A stretch of 64,000 bases of DNA from Paraliobacillus sp. PM-2 (GTDB taxonomy: Bacteria; Bacillota; Bacilli; Bacillales; Amphibacillaceae), in assembly GCF_001368815.1 (NCBI RefSeq), contig NZ_CTEI01000002.1, forward strand, positions 310,001 to 374,000. Reading direction: 5' to 3'. Each line of letters begins with the position of its first letter. The first letter of the stretch is position 1. Below are positions 49,949-62,733 of this stretch, in pieces. Both the position numbers and the translations under genes were made by a program. Under the pieces are notes generated by a model that did not search any database, was not told the DNA's origin, and worked only from the letters and a program-made list of their open reading frames with translations.

Positions 49949-50086
49949 TTACTGTTGTTGATTCATTGCATTTGTCATTTTTGACATCATATTACCCATA
50001 CCATTGTTACGTCGCATGCTGTAATAAGTAGCAGCACCAACACCAATTGAAGCTAAAATAGGAAGTACCATGTTTCTGTTTTTCAT
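49949..50086 (-). CDS. Small DUF3918/YrzQ-like membrane protein
   Basis: 45 residues: MKNRNMVLPILASIGVGAAT has a short Gly/Ala-rich membrane segment, then a basic, Met/Asn-rich tail (YYSMRRNNGMGNMMSKMTN). The shape matches the small DUF3918 family of Bacillaceae (YrzQ-like), of unknown function. A very good AGGAGGTG lies upstream of the ATG at 50086. Same strand as, and downstream of, the sigma-factor operon. Confidence 0.65.
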   Translation of the reverse strand: MKNRNMVLPILASIGVGAATYYSMRRNNGMGNMMSKMTNAMNQQQ

Positions 50087-50165
50087 GTTTTTTCACCTCC
50101 TGCTTATACTATTTCCTTTGTTGTTTATTTTACTACCAGAAATATTTAACAGGAGGTTTATTTCG

Positions 50166-50738
50166 TTAAGAAACTTCAAGCCACTTCGGAATAGATGTTT
50201 TCGAATGCTGCTTTATGTCTTTACGCAACTTTATTCTTGCCCGATATAAACGTGTTTTTACCGCTGATATAGAAATATTTAACTTTTCTGCGATTTCCTT
50301 ATCACACAAATCAAAATAAATTTTTAAAAAAAGTACATTTTTTAAGCTTGGATTTAATTGATCAATGATAGTAATAATTTGTTGATACATAAAGTTCTTT
50401 TCCATTGCTTCTTCTACAAATGAACAGCTATCATTCAAGCCCGCTATATGATTATCGATCCAATGATCTGCAGATAACGTCTGAAAGCGTTGCTGCTTTC
50501 GCAATGTATCAATAGCTGTTCGTTTGACAATTGTTTTGATCCAATATTTCCATTTTGATGTATCTTCAATGTTTTTTTGGTGGCGATAAGCTTTAATAAA
50601 TGCTTCTTGTACAACATCTTCTGCCAAATAACAATCTTTCGTTATATGTGTAGCAACAGCTACCATTTCTTTGTAATACAGTTGAAAGTAATTGTTGAAG
50701 GCACCTGTTTCTCCCCCACTTGTTTCTAGAGTTACCAT
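50166..50738 (-). CDS. ECF-type RNA polymerase sigma factor
   Basis: A 190-residue group 4 sigma factor. Region 2 covers residues ~20-85 (AEDVVQEAFIKAYRHQK and the following WKYWIKTIVKRTAIDTLRKQ), region 4 covers ~125-180 (LFLKIYFDLCDKEIAEKLNISISAVKTRLYRARIKLR). It begins 18 bases after the stop of the ABC permease gene on the same strand, so it is likely the last gene of the ytr-like operon. No anti-sigma gene (ZAS-type or membrane) follows; the next gene is the 45-residue DUF3918-like one. Its own autoregulated promoter is not evident. Confidence 0.88.
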   Translation of the reverse strand: MVTLETSGGETGAFNNYFQLYYKEMVAVATHITKDCYLAEDVVQEAFIKAYRHQKNIEDTSKWKYWIKTIVKRTAIDTLRKQQRFQTLSADHWIDNHIAGLNDSCSFVEEAMEKNFMYQQIITIIDQLNPSLKNVLFLKIYFDLCDKEIAEKLNISISAVKTRLYRARIKLRKDIKQHSKTSIPKWLEVS

Positions 50739-50756
50739 GTCGCTTCTACCCCCATT

Positions 50757-52733
50757 TTACTCAATAACATCTAAAACAAAATCAGGTACTTTAGTCGATT
50801 CTAATATTTGAATTATCAACTCATCCGTTCGCTTCAGATCAATAGCAATGCCATAAATAGTATCTTGTTGATAAGCACCACGTTGACTGATTGATTGGAG
50901 TAAAGAGGTTATTTCTGCTTCTCCTGTAAATTTAATTACCTTATCACTGTTTAAATATGAATCACGATTGTATATTTGATCACTATCCCTTGTAAACTTG
51001 TGAATGTACAATGCATTTACATCATCAGCGGTAACTATTACATCTTCATAAAGCCCATGATTTTTCAACCAATCAAAAAACGAAGAATAATTAGATTGAA
51101 TTGGTACATAAATAGGATGTTGATTATCATTAAATCGAATGGAAATATCTACTAAACCATTGGTTGGATGACGTATATCCTCATAGGACATATTAAATAC
51201 ATCTTCTTTCAATGCATGCATTAATGCATTAATTTGTGTATTTTCAGTAATCCTTTCGCCTGCTTGAAAGCGACCAGAAAGTATATTTATTTCAATATGA
51301 TTCACCTTATTTTCGTCTAATAAAAAGATTGGATAATTCATTTTTTTGTACTCTTTTGACTCATAAATAGGTTTTAAAAAGTCATCTAATGCTGCTATAT
51401 TAGGGACATTATATTTTCTTACCACATTATGGCCATTCTCTAATTCATAACGTAATTCAATGGTATCATTACCATGATTATATATTTGTGAACGATCAGA
51501 CGAAGTAATTAATATTTGATGTAGTTTTCTCACATTAGAAATCAATTGAGTGGACGTGATTCCATTATGGTCGTAACCGTTTTTTTGATTCCAGTAGTTT
51601 GGCGACTGTTCATTCACATAGACTTGATCAATATCAGCCGTATCAGGTATTCGGTTTTGATAACCAGTAATATCAAGCGAGATTAGCATAAATAATAATC
51701 CACAACCTAACACATAATAGAAATAGCTTCTCCATTCAGTAAATACGCGCCATGTCTTTTTTAAAATCATTTGTGCTAATATATAACCGAAAACAGATCC
51801 GAAAATGTAACCAAAAATTAACCAACCATAATTATTCTGTACCTCTCCAAAATAAAATCCACCTACTAATGTCATACAAAAAGTAAATCCATACTTAAAT
51901 ATTGGTCGTAATGGTGAAAAAGCAATTGCTTGAGACGCAGCTTCTACTTTTCTCTTGGTATACAACCAAAGGCTGAGTCCAGTAATAAATAAAATGAAAC
52001 ATAGATAAATCGAAATGTTTACAAAAGAAACATTCATATTATGAAGCAATTCCCAACTATAAGTGATTGGAGAATACTGTAATAGCTGATCTTCAAGAAA
52101 ATAATTATCTGGAAATCCAATCAGTACATAATTCAAGTTATACATAACAAGCATAGATATTCCAACAGGGAATAATAAGAAAATATAGGTGAAAACGCCT
52201 TGAATAGCAGATACTCCAGTTAACATTCCTACAAATACGGCAACAACAAAAACAAATGTTTGTAACAATAAGCTTAAGCCAAACCATGGTGCAATATCAC
52301 TTAAGGTATAAAATAGTGAGACATCAAAACCCCACTCCATAAATACTAAAATAAGACAAATAATTAAATCTGTTGCTGCTAAAAGTGCAATTCCTAAACC
52401 AACTTTGTGGAAGAAAATCACTTGTCGTTTCATTGGTAAACTATGCATAAAATCAGCAGATTGTTTTGTTTGCATATAACGAAATAGGAATATCGCTAGT
52501 AATACCGGTGCAATAAAGATAGTGAGAATTTGGATCTCCGTGATATATTGAAATAAGTTTGTATACGTATCACTAGTTATATATCTATTCATATCATCTT
52601 GACTAAGGTACATCGCTATGTTTAATGGTAATACAAAAATCAAAATGACTGTGTATATTAAGCTAATCCAACCAACTTGACGGAAATCTTGTTTTACTAG
52701 TTCTTTCTTATACCAAGATGTTTTCGATTGCAT
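50757..52733 (-). CDS. ABC transporter permease with large outside domain (Ytr-like)
   Basis: About 658 residues. Six to eight membrane helices in the N-terminal ~360 residues (FRQVGWISLIYTVILIFVLPLNIAMYL…, IAPVLLAIFLFRYMQ…, ending GYILAQMILKK and a last helix YYFYYVLGCGLLFMLISL), then a ~280-residue extracytoplasmic domain rich in Asn/Asp (residues ~375-658). The YtrC/YtrD permeases of Bacillus have a similar plan. The ATG at 52733 follows GGGAGGTG; the gene overlaps the ATPase gene by 26 bases. The complex probably responds to cell-envelope stress or a peptide-like compound; the substrate is unknown. Confidence 0.82.
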   Translation of the reverse strand: MQSKTSWYKKELVKQDFRQVGWISLIYTVILIFVLPLNIAMYLSQDDMNRYITSDTYTNLFQYITEIQILTIFIAPVLLAIFLFRYMQTKQSADFMHSLPMKRQVIFFHKVGLGIALLAATDLIICLILVFMEWGFDVSLFYTLSDIAPWFGLSLLLQTFVFVVAVFVGMLTGVSAIQGVFTYIFLLFPVGISMLVMYNLNYVLIGFPDNYFLEDQLLQYSPITYSWELLHNMNVSFVNISIYLCFILFITGLSLWLYTKRKVEAASQAIAFSPLRPIFKYGFTFCMTLVGGFYFGEVQNNYGWLIFGYIFGSVFGYILAQMILKKTWRVFTEWRSYFYYVLGCGLLFMLISLDITGYQNRIPDTADIDQVYVNEQSPNYWNQKNGYDHNGITSTQLISNVRKLHQILITSSDRSQIYNHGNDTIELRYELENGHNVVRKYNVPNIAALDDFLKPIYESKEYKKMNYPIFLLDENKVNHIEINILSGRFQAGERITENTQINALMHALKEDVFNMSYEDIRHPTNGLVDISIRFNDNQHPIYVPIQSNYSSFFDWLKNHGLYEDVIVTADDVNALYIHKFTRDSDQIYNRDSYLNSDKVIKFTGEAEITSLLQSISQRGAYQQDTIYGIAIDLKRTDELIIQILESTKVPDFVLDVIE

Positions 52734-53604
52734 AACCAACACCTCCCATTTCATAAACAAATATTTCTTCTAATGTGAGTGGAAGTAAATCATAAACTAC
52801 AGGCTCATGAGATAAAATCATCTGATCAATTGCCTCTCTACTCCCTCTTACAATTAATAGAAAAACACTACCTCTTTTCTCTTGATGAACAATATCTAAT
52901 TTCTCGAGTATCTTGAAATCTTCATTCTTAAATGCAATTTGTACTTTATGAATATCTGATTTTAAGTCATCTAGGTCTTTTTCTAATATAAACGAACCAT
53001 GATGTAGAATACCTACATGATCACAAATATCCTCGATCTCTCGAAGGTTATGTGACGAGATAATAACAGTCATCTGTCTATCAGCCACATCTTGAATGAT
53101 TAAATTTTTAATTTTTTGACGAACTACTGCGTCTAAACCATCAAATGGTTCATCTAGAATTAATACATCCGGCATGGTACATAACGCTAGCCAGAATGCT
53201 ACTTGCCTTTGCATCCCTTTGGAAAAACGAGCTACTTTTCGATTTAAATCCAATCCAAGTAACGTATGTAATTTATGAAATCGTTCTTGATTCCATGTGT
53301 CGTAGATATTTGCATAGAATTCAGCCATTTGTTTTACAGTATATTGCGGAAAAGAGAAAGGCAGATCGGGAATAAACATCACTTTTTGTTTTACATTTGG
53401 ATTTTCATATACTGGCTGTTTATTTATACCTATTTCCCCTTGGTCTTGTTTTAAAATACCGGCAATTATTTTTAAGAGTGTTGTTTTTCCTGCACCATTG
53501 GAACCTAATAAACCATAAATAGAGCCTTTTTCTACTGCAAATGAGATATGGTCTAACACCTTTTCCTTTTCAAATTGCTTTGAAATTTGTGTTAATTTAA
53601 TCAT
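52708..53604 (-). CDS. ytrB: ABC transporter ATPase (YtrB-like)
   Basis: 298 residues: Walker A GSNGAGKTTLLK (residues ~38-49), signature FSKGMQRQ (~138), Walker B VLILDEPFDGLD (~157-168), H-loop SSHN. The C-terminal ~80 residues form the extra domain common in bacitracin/YtrB-like ATPases. The start at 53604 follows GGAGGTGGAG and overlaps the end of ytrA, so translation is coupled. It works with the permease gene downstream. Confidence 0.88.
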   Translation of the reverse strand: MIKLTQISKQFEKEKVLDHISFAVEKGSIYGLLGSNGAGKTTLLKIIAGILKQDQGEIGINKQPVYENPNVKQKVMFIPDLPFSFPQYTVKQMAEFYANIYDTWNQERFHKLHTLLGLDLNRKVARFSKGMQRQVAFWLALCTMPDVLILDEPFDGLDAVVRQKIKNLIIQDVADRQMTVIISSHNLREIEDICDHVGILHHGSFILEKDLDDLKSDIHKVQIAFKNEDFKILEKLDIVHQEKRGSVFLLIVRGSREAIDQMILSHEPVVYDLLPLTLEEIFVYEMGGVGYAIENILV

Positions 53605-53986
53605 CTTTATCTCCACCTCCAATTTGTTCATATGTTAATTCGATTATTTTATATATTTCGTCTTTAGTTATTCCGATAAAAAATGCTTCGGCTAAGCGTT
53701 TCTCTAAATCTGATCGAATTTTATTTACTTCGTGTGAACTAACTTTTTTCGCTGTACCATCAACAAAGCTTCCTTTTCCCTTCACAGAGTAAATATAGCC
53801 TTGTGTTTCTAGTTCACGATATGCCTTTTGTATCGTATTTGGATTAACAGTTAACTGCTGTGCTAATATTCGTACAGATGGAAGCTTTTCGTCTGTCTGC
53901 ATCACATCATTAATGATTAATTCTTTAAATTTATCCACTAATTGTTCATATATTGGTTTTCGACTACGTAAATCTAGATCAAACAT
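53597..53986 (-). CDS. ytrA: GntR-family repressor, YtrA subfamily
   Basis: 129 residues: winged helix-turn-helix (residues ~10-75, KPIYEQLVDKFKELI… LPSVRILAQQLTVNPNTIQKAYRELE… GYIYSVKGKGSFV) and a short helical tail, the YtrA-type GntR layout without a large effector domain. These repress an adjacent ABC operon. First gene of ytrA-ytrB-permease-sigma; a palindromic operator candidate lies at 54031-54050. GGGAGG precedes the ATG. Confidence 0.9.
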   Translation of the reverse strand: MFDLDLRSRKPIYEQLVDKFKELIINDVMQTDEKLPSVRILAQQLTVNPNTIQKAYRELETQGYIYSVKGKGSFVDGTAKKVSSHEVNKIRSDLEKRLAEAFFIGITKDEIYKIIELTYEQIGGGDKDD

Positions 53987-54030
53987 ATCTAACCTCCCTC
54001 TCTAACTGTATTAACCGTATTACTAATCAT

Positions 54031-54050
54031 AGTACAGTTAATACTGTACT
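54031..54050. promoter_or_regulatory. Candidate YtrA operator
   Basis: Arms AGTACAGT (54031-54038) and ACTGTACT (54043-54050) with a 4-base centre form a perfect palindrome 45 bases before the ytrA start. A further half-site, ACTGTATTAA (54005-54014), lies between it and the gene. A minus-strand TTTACA lies just upstream (54060s), so the operator would overlap the promoter. Confidence 0.7.
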
Positions 54051-54153
54051 TGATAAAGATGTCATTGTAAAGCCCTATTTTACAAATTGAATAATCTAGG
54101 AAAAAAACAAAATGAACAATGCTCATTTACATTTTTAAAATTAGCCCATTAAA

Positions 54154-54178
54154 AAAACTCTACAAATTGTAGAGTTTT
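54154..54178 (-). terminator. Terminator of the 67-residue membrane protein gene
   Basis: AAAACTCTACAA (54154-54165) and TTGTAGAGTTTT (54167-54178) form a strong stem; on the minus strand a run of T's follows. It lies about 70 bases after the stop at 54249. Confidence 0.85.
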
Positions 54179-54248
54179 CTTTCTTATTTTTTTGTATGGC
54201 ACATCCAAAACATATGTATAATGCTTGATCTAACACAGATATATATGA

Positions 54249-54452
54249 TTACCGAACAATAATAAACCACCATAATAGAATGGAGATAAAAACTACTATT
54301 CCAGTAATTGTACTATAAAATGTAAAATGAAACTTTTTGGGTATTACATAAAAAACAATACTAGTAACTACAACCGACAAACATATAAATAAAAGAAGGT
54401 ATAAAAACATACCTAATAGATTAGTTACTGGTAAGTGCATGACATCTAGCAA
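54249..54452 (-). CDS. Small two-helix membrane protein, unknown
   Basis: About 67 residues with two hydrophobic helices (NLLGMFLYLLLFICLSVVVTSIVFYVI, and STITGIVVFISILLWWFIIV) joined by a short basic loop (PKKFHFTFY). The start chosen is the TTG at 54452 following GAGGTGA; the in-frame ATG at 54440 and a longer reading to 54518 are alternatives. No family is recognised. Confidence 0.6.
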   Translation of the reverse strand: MLDVMHLPVTNLLGMFLYLLLFICLSVVVTSIVFYVIPKKFHFTFYSTITGIVVFISILLWWFIIVR

Positions 54453-54594
54453 TCTTCTCACCTCTTCGACACAATATAGATACAGAACTATATTATAGCA
54501 TTTTTTAAAAAGAAACAACTACCATATAAATATATAATTCATTTTAAGAAATAAACACGTCTATTGAAAAACAAACGATGACAATCATCAAAAA

Positions 54595-54632
54595 AGAAGG
54601 AAAAACAGCTTGTTATGTCTGCCTCTCCTTCT
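54595..54632 (-). terminator. Probable terminator of the FNT gene
   Basis: AGAAGGA (54595-54601) and TCCTTCT (54626-54632) with a further CAG/CTG inner pairing; on the minus strand the hairpin is followed by TTTTTT. It lies 16 bases after the stop. Confidence 0.6.
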
Positions 54633-54647
54633 CTACTTTCAAGATGG

Positions 54648-55469
54648 TTAATGATGTACAGTGCTAGATTGAATCAATGATTCTTTCATTTCTGAAACTG
54701 GATCATCCTTTAAATATACTACCCAGTAAGCCCCTGCTACAAATAGTATGCCGCCCACTGCATTACCCAGCAACACAGGGAAAAAGTTTTGTAAGTAAGC
54801 AATCCAAGTAAAATGCCCTGCGAAGATTGCCGCAGGAATAAGAAACATATTGGCTACAACGTGTTGAAATCCAATTGCAACAAAGGCCATCGTTGGAAAC
54901 CAAATACCTAATATTTTCCCAGCCATATCTTTTGCACCATAGCTTAACCAAACTGCTGAAGCTACTAACCAATTACAACCAATTCCTGAGAAAAACGCTT
55001 GTAAAAATGTTGCTTCAAGTTTATGCTCAGCTAACGTTACGGTGGTATTTAAATATGCACCTGTTTCGGTTAAACCGACAATATGACCAAAAAAGTAAGC
55101 AACAAAAAGAGCACCTACAAAGTTACTTAGCGTAATGATTAAAAAGTTTCTAATAACTTGCATCGATTTTATTTTATTCTCCATCCGAGATAATGGAATA
55201 GCCATCATATTACCTGTTAACAATTCTCCACCAGCTAATAATGTTAAAATAAGCCCTAAAGGAAATAATGATGCCCCCACAAAAGAAGAAAATCCCCCCC
55301 AAGCTTCAGGCATACTAGTTGTAACATGAATATACAGTAAATAACCAAGTGATATAAATGCTCCTGCTTCAAAACCTAAAATAGAAGATTGCAATACACT
55401 ATAATTTGCTTTTTTTCTCCCTGATGATACAGTATAATTTGCAATTTCCTGCGGACTATAGAAGCCCAT
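54648..55469 (-). CDS. Formate/nitrite transporter family channel
   Basis: A 273-residue FNT-family pentameric channel with six membrane helices. Family motifs: GFEAGAFISLGYLLY (residues ~32-46), GLILTLLAGGELLTGNMM (~79-96), NFVGALFVAYFFG, GIGCNWLVASAVWLSY (~168-183) and FQHVVANMFLIPAAIF (pore His region). It conducts formate, nitrite or a related small anion; YwcJ of Bacillus is the nearest named relative. No formate or nitrite enzymes are adjacent, so the substrate is open. The ATG at 55469 follows AAAGGG. Confidence 0.88.
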   Translation of the reverse strand: MGFYSPQEIANYTVSSGRKKANYSVLQSSILGFEAGAFISLGYLLYIHVTTSMPEAWGGFSSFVGASLFPLGLILTLLAGGELLTGNMMAIPLSRMENKIKSMQVIRNFLIITLSNFVGALFVAYFFGHIVGLTETGAYLNTTVTLAEHKLEATFLQAFFSGIGCNWLVASAVWLSYGAKDMAGKILGIWFPTMAFVAIGFQHVVANMFLIPAAIFAGHFTWIAYLQNFFPVLLGNAVGGILFVAGAYWVVYLKDDPVSEMKESLIQSSTVHH

Positions 55470-55620
55470 AAAAATCAGACCCTTTCTTTTTGTATGTGAA
55501 ACAATATACATATTATATCATTGGAAACTTTATTTCACTGTGAACAATTTGTAACTTTTTTCTAAACGCTTTCATAAAATAACTAATTTTAGGTGAAGCA
55601 AATTTAGCTTGAAATAAAAA

Positions 55621-55652
55621 GGAAGACTAGCGTGATTTCAAACTAGTCTTCC
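55621..55652 (-). terminator. yybP-like gene terminator
   Basis: GGAAGACTAG (55621-55630) and CTAGTCTTCC (55643-55652), a perfect 10-bp stem with a 12-base loop, then T's on the minus strand (complement of 55612-55620). It lies about 45 bases after the stop. Confidence 0.88.
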
Positions 55653-55697
55653 ATCTATTGTCTGTATTTCTATACTTAGTTATTTAGGAACTGTTCA

Positions 55698-56141
55698 TTA
55701 CGAATACATATTTTGTTTCTCTTGATTTTCTTCGGTTAAGAAGTTAAAGAAAACTTGCAGACTCATTTTTGACTGGTTTTTCACCATTTTAATATATACA
55801 TTCTTTTTGTCATCACCAATGATTCTACTCATTTTTATACGTTCAATGATATGTTCTTTCCCAATTTGATGAATTTTTTTATTCATAAATTTAGATTCTT
55901 TGAACAATGCTATTCCTATTGCTGCACTTAAAGCATAAATTCCAGTAATAGGCAACATATCAAAGCTAAAACCACCTTGGAAAAACATAACAACTAAATT
56001 AAAGCCACCAACAAGCATAAGCGGAAATGCAAACATCATATATTTAGAATTTTTTTTCATTAGTGGTTGAATTTGTTGTGTTATCTTTTCCATTTCTCGT
56101 CTTATAAAAGGTGGCATATTTTCAAATAATAAAGGATTCAT
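55698..56141 (-). CDS. yybP: YybP-like two-helix membrane protein (Mn2+-regulated)
   Basis: 147 residues: soluble N-terminal helix (PPFIRREMEKITQQIQPLM), two membrane helices (MMFAFPLMLVGGFNLVVMF and MLPITGIYALSAAIGIALF, residues ~34-52 and ~61-79), then a basic cytoplasmic tail. I take it as YybP-like because of size, layout and the yybP-ykoY riboswitch directly upstream; sequence comparison would settle it. YybP function is unknown, while riboswitch control points to manganese homeostasis. AAAGGAGAGG precedes the ATG. Confidence 0.7.
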   Translation of the reverse strand: MNPLLFENMPPFIRREMEKITQQIQPLMKKNSKYMMFAFPLMLVGGFNLVVMFFQGGFSFDMLPITGIYALSAAIGIALFKESKFMNKKIHQIGKEHIIERIKMSRIIGDDKKNVYIKMVKNQSKMSLQVFFNFLTEENQEKQNMYS

Positions 56142-56191
56142 TTCTTCACCTCTCCTTTTTATTTAATAGATCAATATCCATTACATCATAT

Positions 56192-56319
56192 GAAAAAAGA
56201 CCTCCCCATATACACACACTGGTAAGGTCTTGCTAACAACATTCGTTGCCAATAAAGCCGAGAACGATTATCATCTCATTCTGTAATGACGACTTCATTG
56301 TAAAAGCTACTCCCCTTAA
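56192..56319 (-). promoter_or_regulatory. yybP-ykoY manganese riboswitch
   Basis: On the minus strand the conserved segments appear in order: AAGGGGAGTAGC (complement of 56306-56317), GTCGTCA (near 56285-56293), GGCTTTATTGGCA (near 56247-56259) and TTAGCAAGACCTTACC (complement of 56221-56236). These are the Mn2+-binding loops and P1 strands of the yybP-ykoY aptamer. The 3' strand AGACCTTACCA can instead pair with TGGGGAGGTCT (complement of 56198-56208) to make a terminator with a U-run. Mn2+ binding should block the terminator and turn the gene on. Confidence 0.93.
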
Positions 56320-56432
56320 GGAAAATATATTCTATTAATATCTATTATATCTTTAGATGCTTATACGGTCAATTGTAGTGAATAAAATGAGAATGTTCTG
56401 TAAAAAAAGAAGATCGAAATACTCCGCTTTAT

Positions 56433-57293
56433 TTACTGCATAGTTCGAATTGTTTTAAATTGCGCGCGATACTTGGATGGAGAAATACCTTTATACTTTG
56501 AAAATTGCCTTGAAAAATGAGAAGGATTATTAAATCCTACCATATAAGATATTTCTTCTACTGACGAGCTACTTCTTCTTAATAGTTCAGTAGACTTTTT
56601 AATTCTTGCTTGAATCAAATAATTTTTGGGACTAAGGTTTAAATACTTTTTAAATAAACGAAACAAATAAGATCGTTCAATCTGTAATTCTCTTGTAAGT
56701 ACATCAACTGAAAAATTCGGATCATTAAACTGCTTTGTTATAATCTCAATTGCCTGTTGAATGTAATTTTCAGCATTTGTTACTTTATAACGCAAATCAG
56801 CTTCATGTTGTTCCATTAATACATTAATCAAGTGGTAAGATTCACCAAGTGCTGCATAAGGCATTTGATTTTCAGAATACTTGTACACATTTTTAAAAAT
56901 CGTGCTTAGTTTCTCCAGATCATCAAAACGATAAATAAAATTCCCTGTTCCAGCTTTAGAATCTTTTAAGAGCCCACACTTCTCAAAAAGCTCTTGACAC
57001 TTCGTCCCCTTAAACCCGATCCACCTATAACTCCAAGGATTGCCGACCAATGGATAATAATTATTTTTTGTATTAGGTGGTATAATAAAACCTTCTTTTT
57101 TACCAAGGTGATGCACTTCATCATTAATAAAAAATAATCCTTCTCCCTCTTCAATATAATGAATCAAATAATAATCAATTGGCTCATACTGATAAGGATC
57201 TCTTGGTTTAACGTCTTCATAACCACATTCATATACATAAAATTCCTGATTTAATGCTTTTTCTGTTTGAAAAGTGCCGATTGATTGAAACAA
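56433..57293 (-). CDS. AraC-family regulator of the lac-like operon
   Basis: 286 residues: N-terminal cupin-like sensor (residues ~10-140, EGEGLFFINDEVHHLGKKEGFIIPP) and a C-terminal AraC DNA-binding domain with two helix-turn-helix motifs (DVLTRELQIERSYLFRLFKKYLNLSP and VEEISYMVGFNNPSHFSRQFSKYKGISPSKYR). Regulators of this layout usually sense a sugar and activate the adjacent genes. The start is the TTG at 57293, 7 bases after GGGGGAG. It is divergent from the permease-lacZ operon across a 170-base interval. Confidence 0.9.
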   Translation of the reverse strand: MFQSIGTFQTEKALNQEFYVYECGYEDVKPRDPYQYEPIDYYLIHYIEEGEGLFFINDEVHHLGKKEGFIIPPNTKNNYYPLVGNPWSYRWIGFKGTKCQELFEKCGLLKDSKAGTGNFIYRFDDLEKLSTIFKNVYKYSENQMPYAALGESYHLINVLMEQHEADLRYKVTNAENYIQQAIEIITKQFNDPNFSVDVLTRELQIERSYLFRLFKKYLNLSPKNYLIQARIKKSTELLRRSSSSVEEISYMVGFNNPSHFSRQFSKYKGISPSKYRAQFKTIRTMQ

Positions 57294-57370
57294 CTCTCTT
57301 CTCCCCCTATATGCAACAAAATGTCAAAAACAAACAACGTAAGTTAATTAAATAATAACAGGATTACTTT

Positions 57371-57389
57371 TATAATGAAAGCGTGATCA
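57371..57389 (+). promoter_or_regulatory. Permease-lacZ promoter -10 with overlapping cre-like site
   Basis: A perfect TATAAT is at 57371-57376, with only a weak -35 (TTAAAT, 57348-57353), as is common for activator-dependent promoters. Immediately downstream TGAAAGCGTGATCA (57376-57389) matches the CcpA cre pattern TGWAARCGYTWNCW at all but one position. A 9-bp inverted repeat (57391-57399 with 57404-57412) follows. This predicts AraC activation plus catabolite repression. Confidence 0.65.
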
Positions 57390-57463
57390 CGAATAAAAAT
57401 TATTTTTTATTCTAAAATTATGTTGAAATGCGTATTTCAAACGACAAAAGAGGAGTGAAAATC

Positions 57464-61920
<4,457 letters not shown>

Positions 61921-61967
61921 TAGTTCTGAACCATTTTATCGTTTACAGACTGTTATAAATAGCTAAC

Positions 61968-62004
61968 AAAAAAGTTCTTCTGCATTTAGCGGAAGAACTT
62001 TTTT
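61968..62004. terminator. Terminator shared by lacZ and the art-like operon
   Basis: AAAAAAGTTCTTC (61968-61980) pairs with GAAGAACTTTTTT (61992-62004), a perfect 13-bp stem with an 11-base loop and T/A runs on both sides, between two convergent operons. Confidence 0.92.
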
Positions 62005-62010
62005 TTAAGT

Positions 62011-62733
62011 TTATAATATTTTTTCTAAGAATGTTGCTGCGCGTTCTGTTTTTGGTGCGTCAAAGAAGCTAACTGGGTCTCCATCTTCTACTAATACTCC
62101 GTGATCTAGAAATAACACACGATCAGCTACTTCTTTTGCAAATCCCATCTCATGTGTGACGACTGCCATGGTCATACCAGAATGAGCAAGATCTTTCATT
62201 ACATCAAGTACCTCTTTTACCATCTCTGGATCTAATGCTGACGTTGGCTCATCGAACAACATTAATTCGGGCTCCATTGCTAACGCTCGCGCAATGGCTA
62301 CACGTTGTTTTTGCCCTCCAGATAAACTATTAGGATATGCATCTGCTTTATCAGATAATCCTACTTTCTCAAGTAAATCATACGCTTTTTCTTGAGCTGT
62401 AGGCTTCGATTGTTTTTTTACCTTCATTGGTGCATACGTTAAATTATCTAAAACAGATAGGTGAGGAAATAAGTGAAAGTGCTGAAATACCATACCGATT
62501 TGTTCTCTCACCTGCATAATATTTGTTTTTGGATCGGTTAAGTCTTTATCATTAATATAAATTTTTCCGTCAGTAGGCTCTTCTAAAAGATTCAGACAAC
62601 GTAAAAAGGTAGATTTCCCTGAACCAGATGGGCCAATAATAGAAACCACTTCACCTTTTTTAATTTCTGTAGATATATTAGATAATACTTCATTATTGCC
62701 AAATTTCTTTGTTAAATTCTCTACCTTAATCAC
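62011..62733 (-). CDS. artR: Polar amino acid ABC transporter ATPase (ArtR/GlnQ type)
   Basis: 240 residues: Walker [13 protein letters not shown] (residues ~34-45), Q-loop [13 protein letters not shown], signature [15 protein letters not shown] (~133-147), Walker [12 protein letters not shown] (~155-165), H-loop VTHEM. It energises import of a polar amino acid. The GTG start at 62733 overlaps the end of the permease gene by 8 bases. The length equals that of Bacillus ArtR; naming it arginine-specific is an inference from family resemblance only. Confidence 0.88.
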   Translation of the reverse strand: MIKVENLTKKFGNNEVLSNISTEIKKGEVVSIIGPSGSGKSTFLRCLNLLEEPTDGKIYINDKDLTDPKTNIMQVREQIGMVFQHFHLFPHLSVLDNLTYAPMKVKKQSKPTAQEKAYDLLEKVGLSDKADAYPNSLSGGQKQRVAIARALAMEPELMLFDEPTSALDPEMVKEVLDVMKDLAHSGMTMAVVTHEMGFAKEVADRVLFLDHGVLVEDGDPVSFFDAPKTERAATFLEKIL

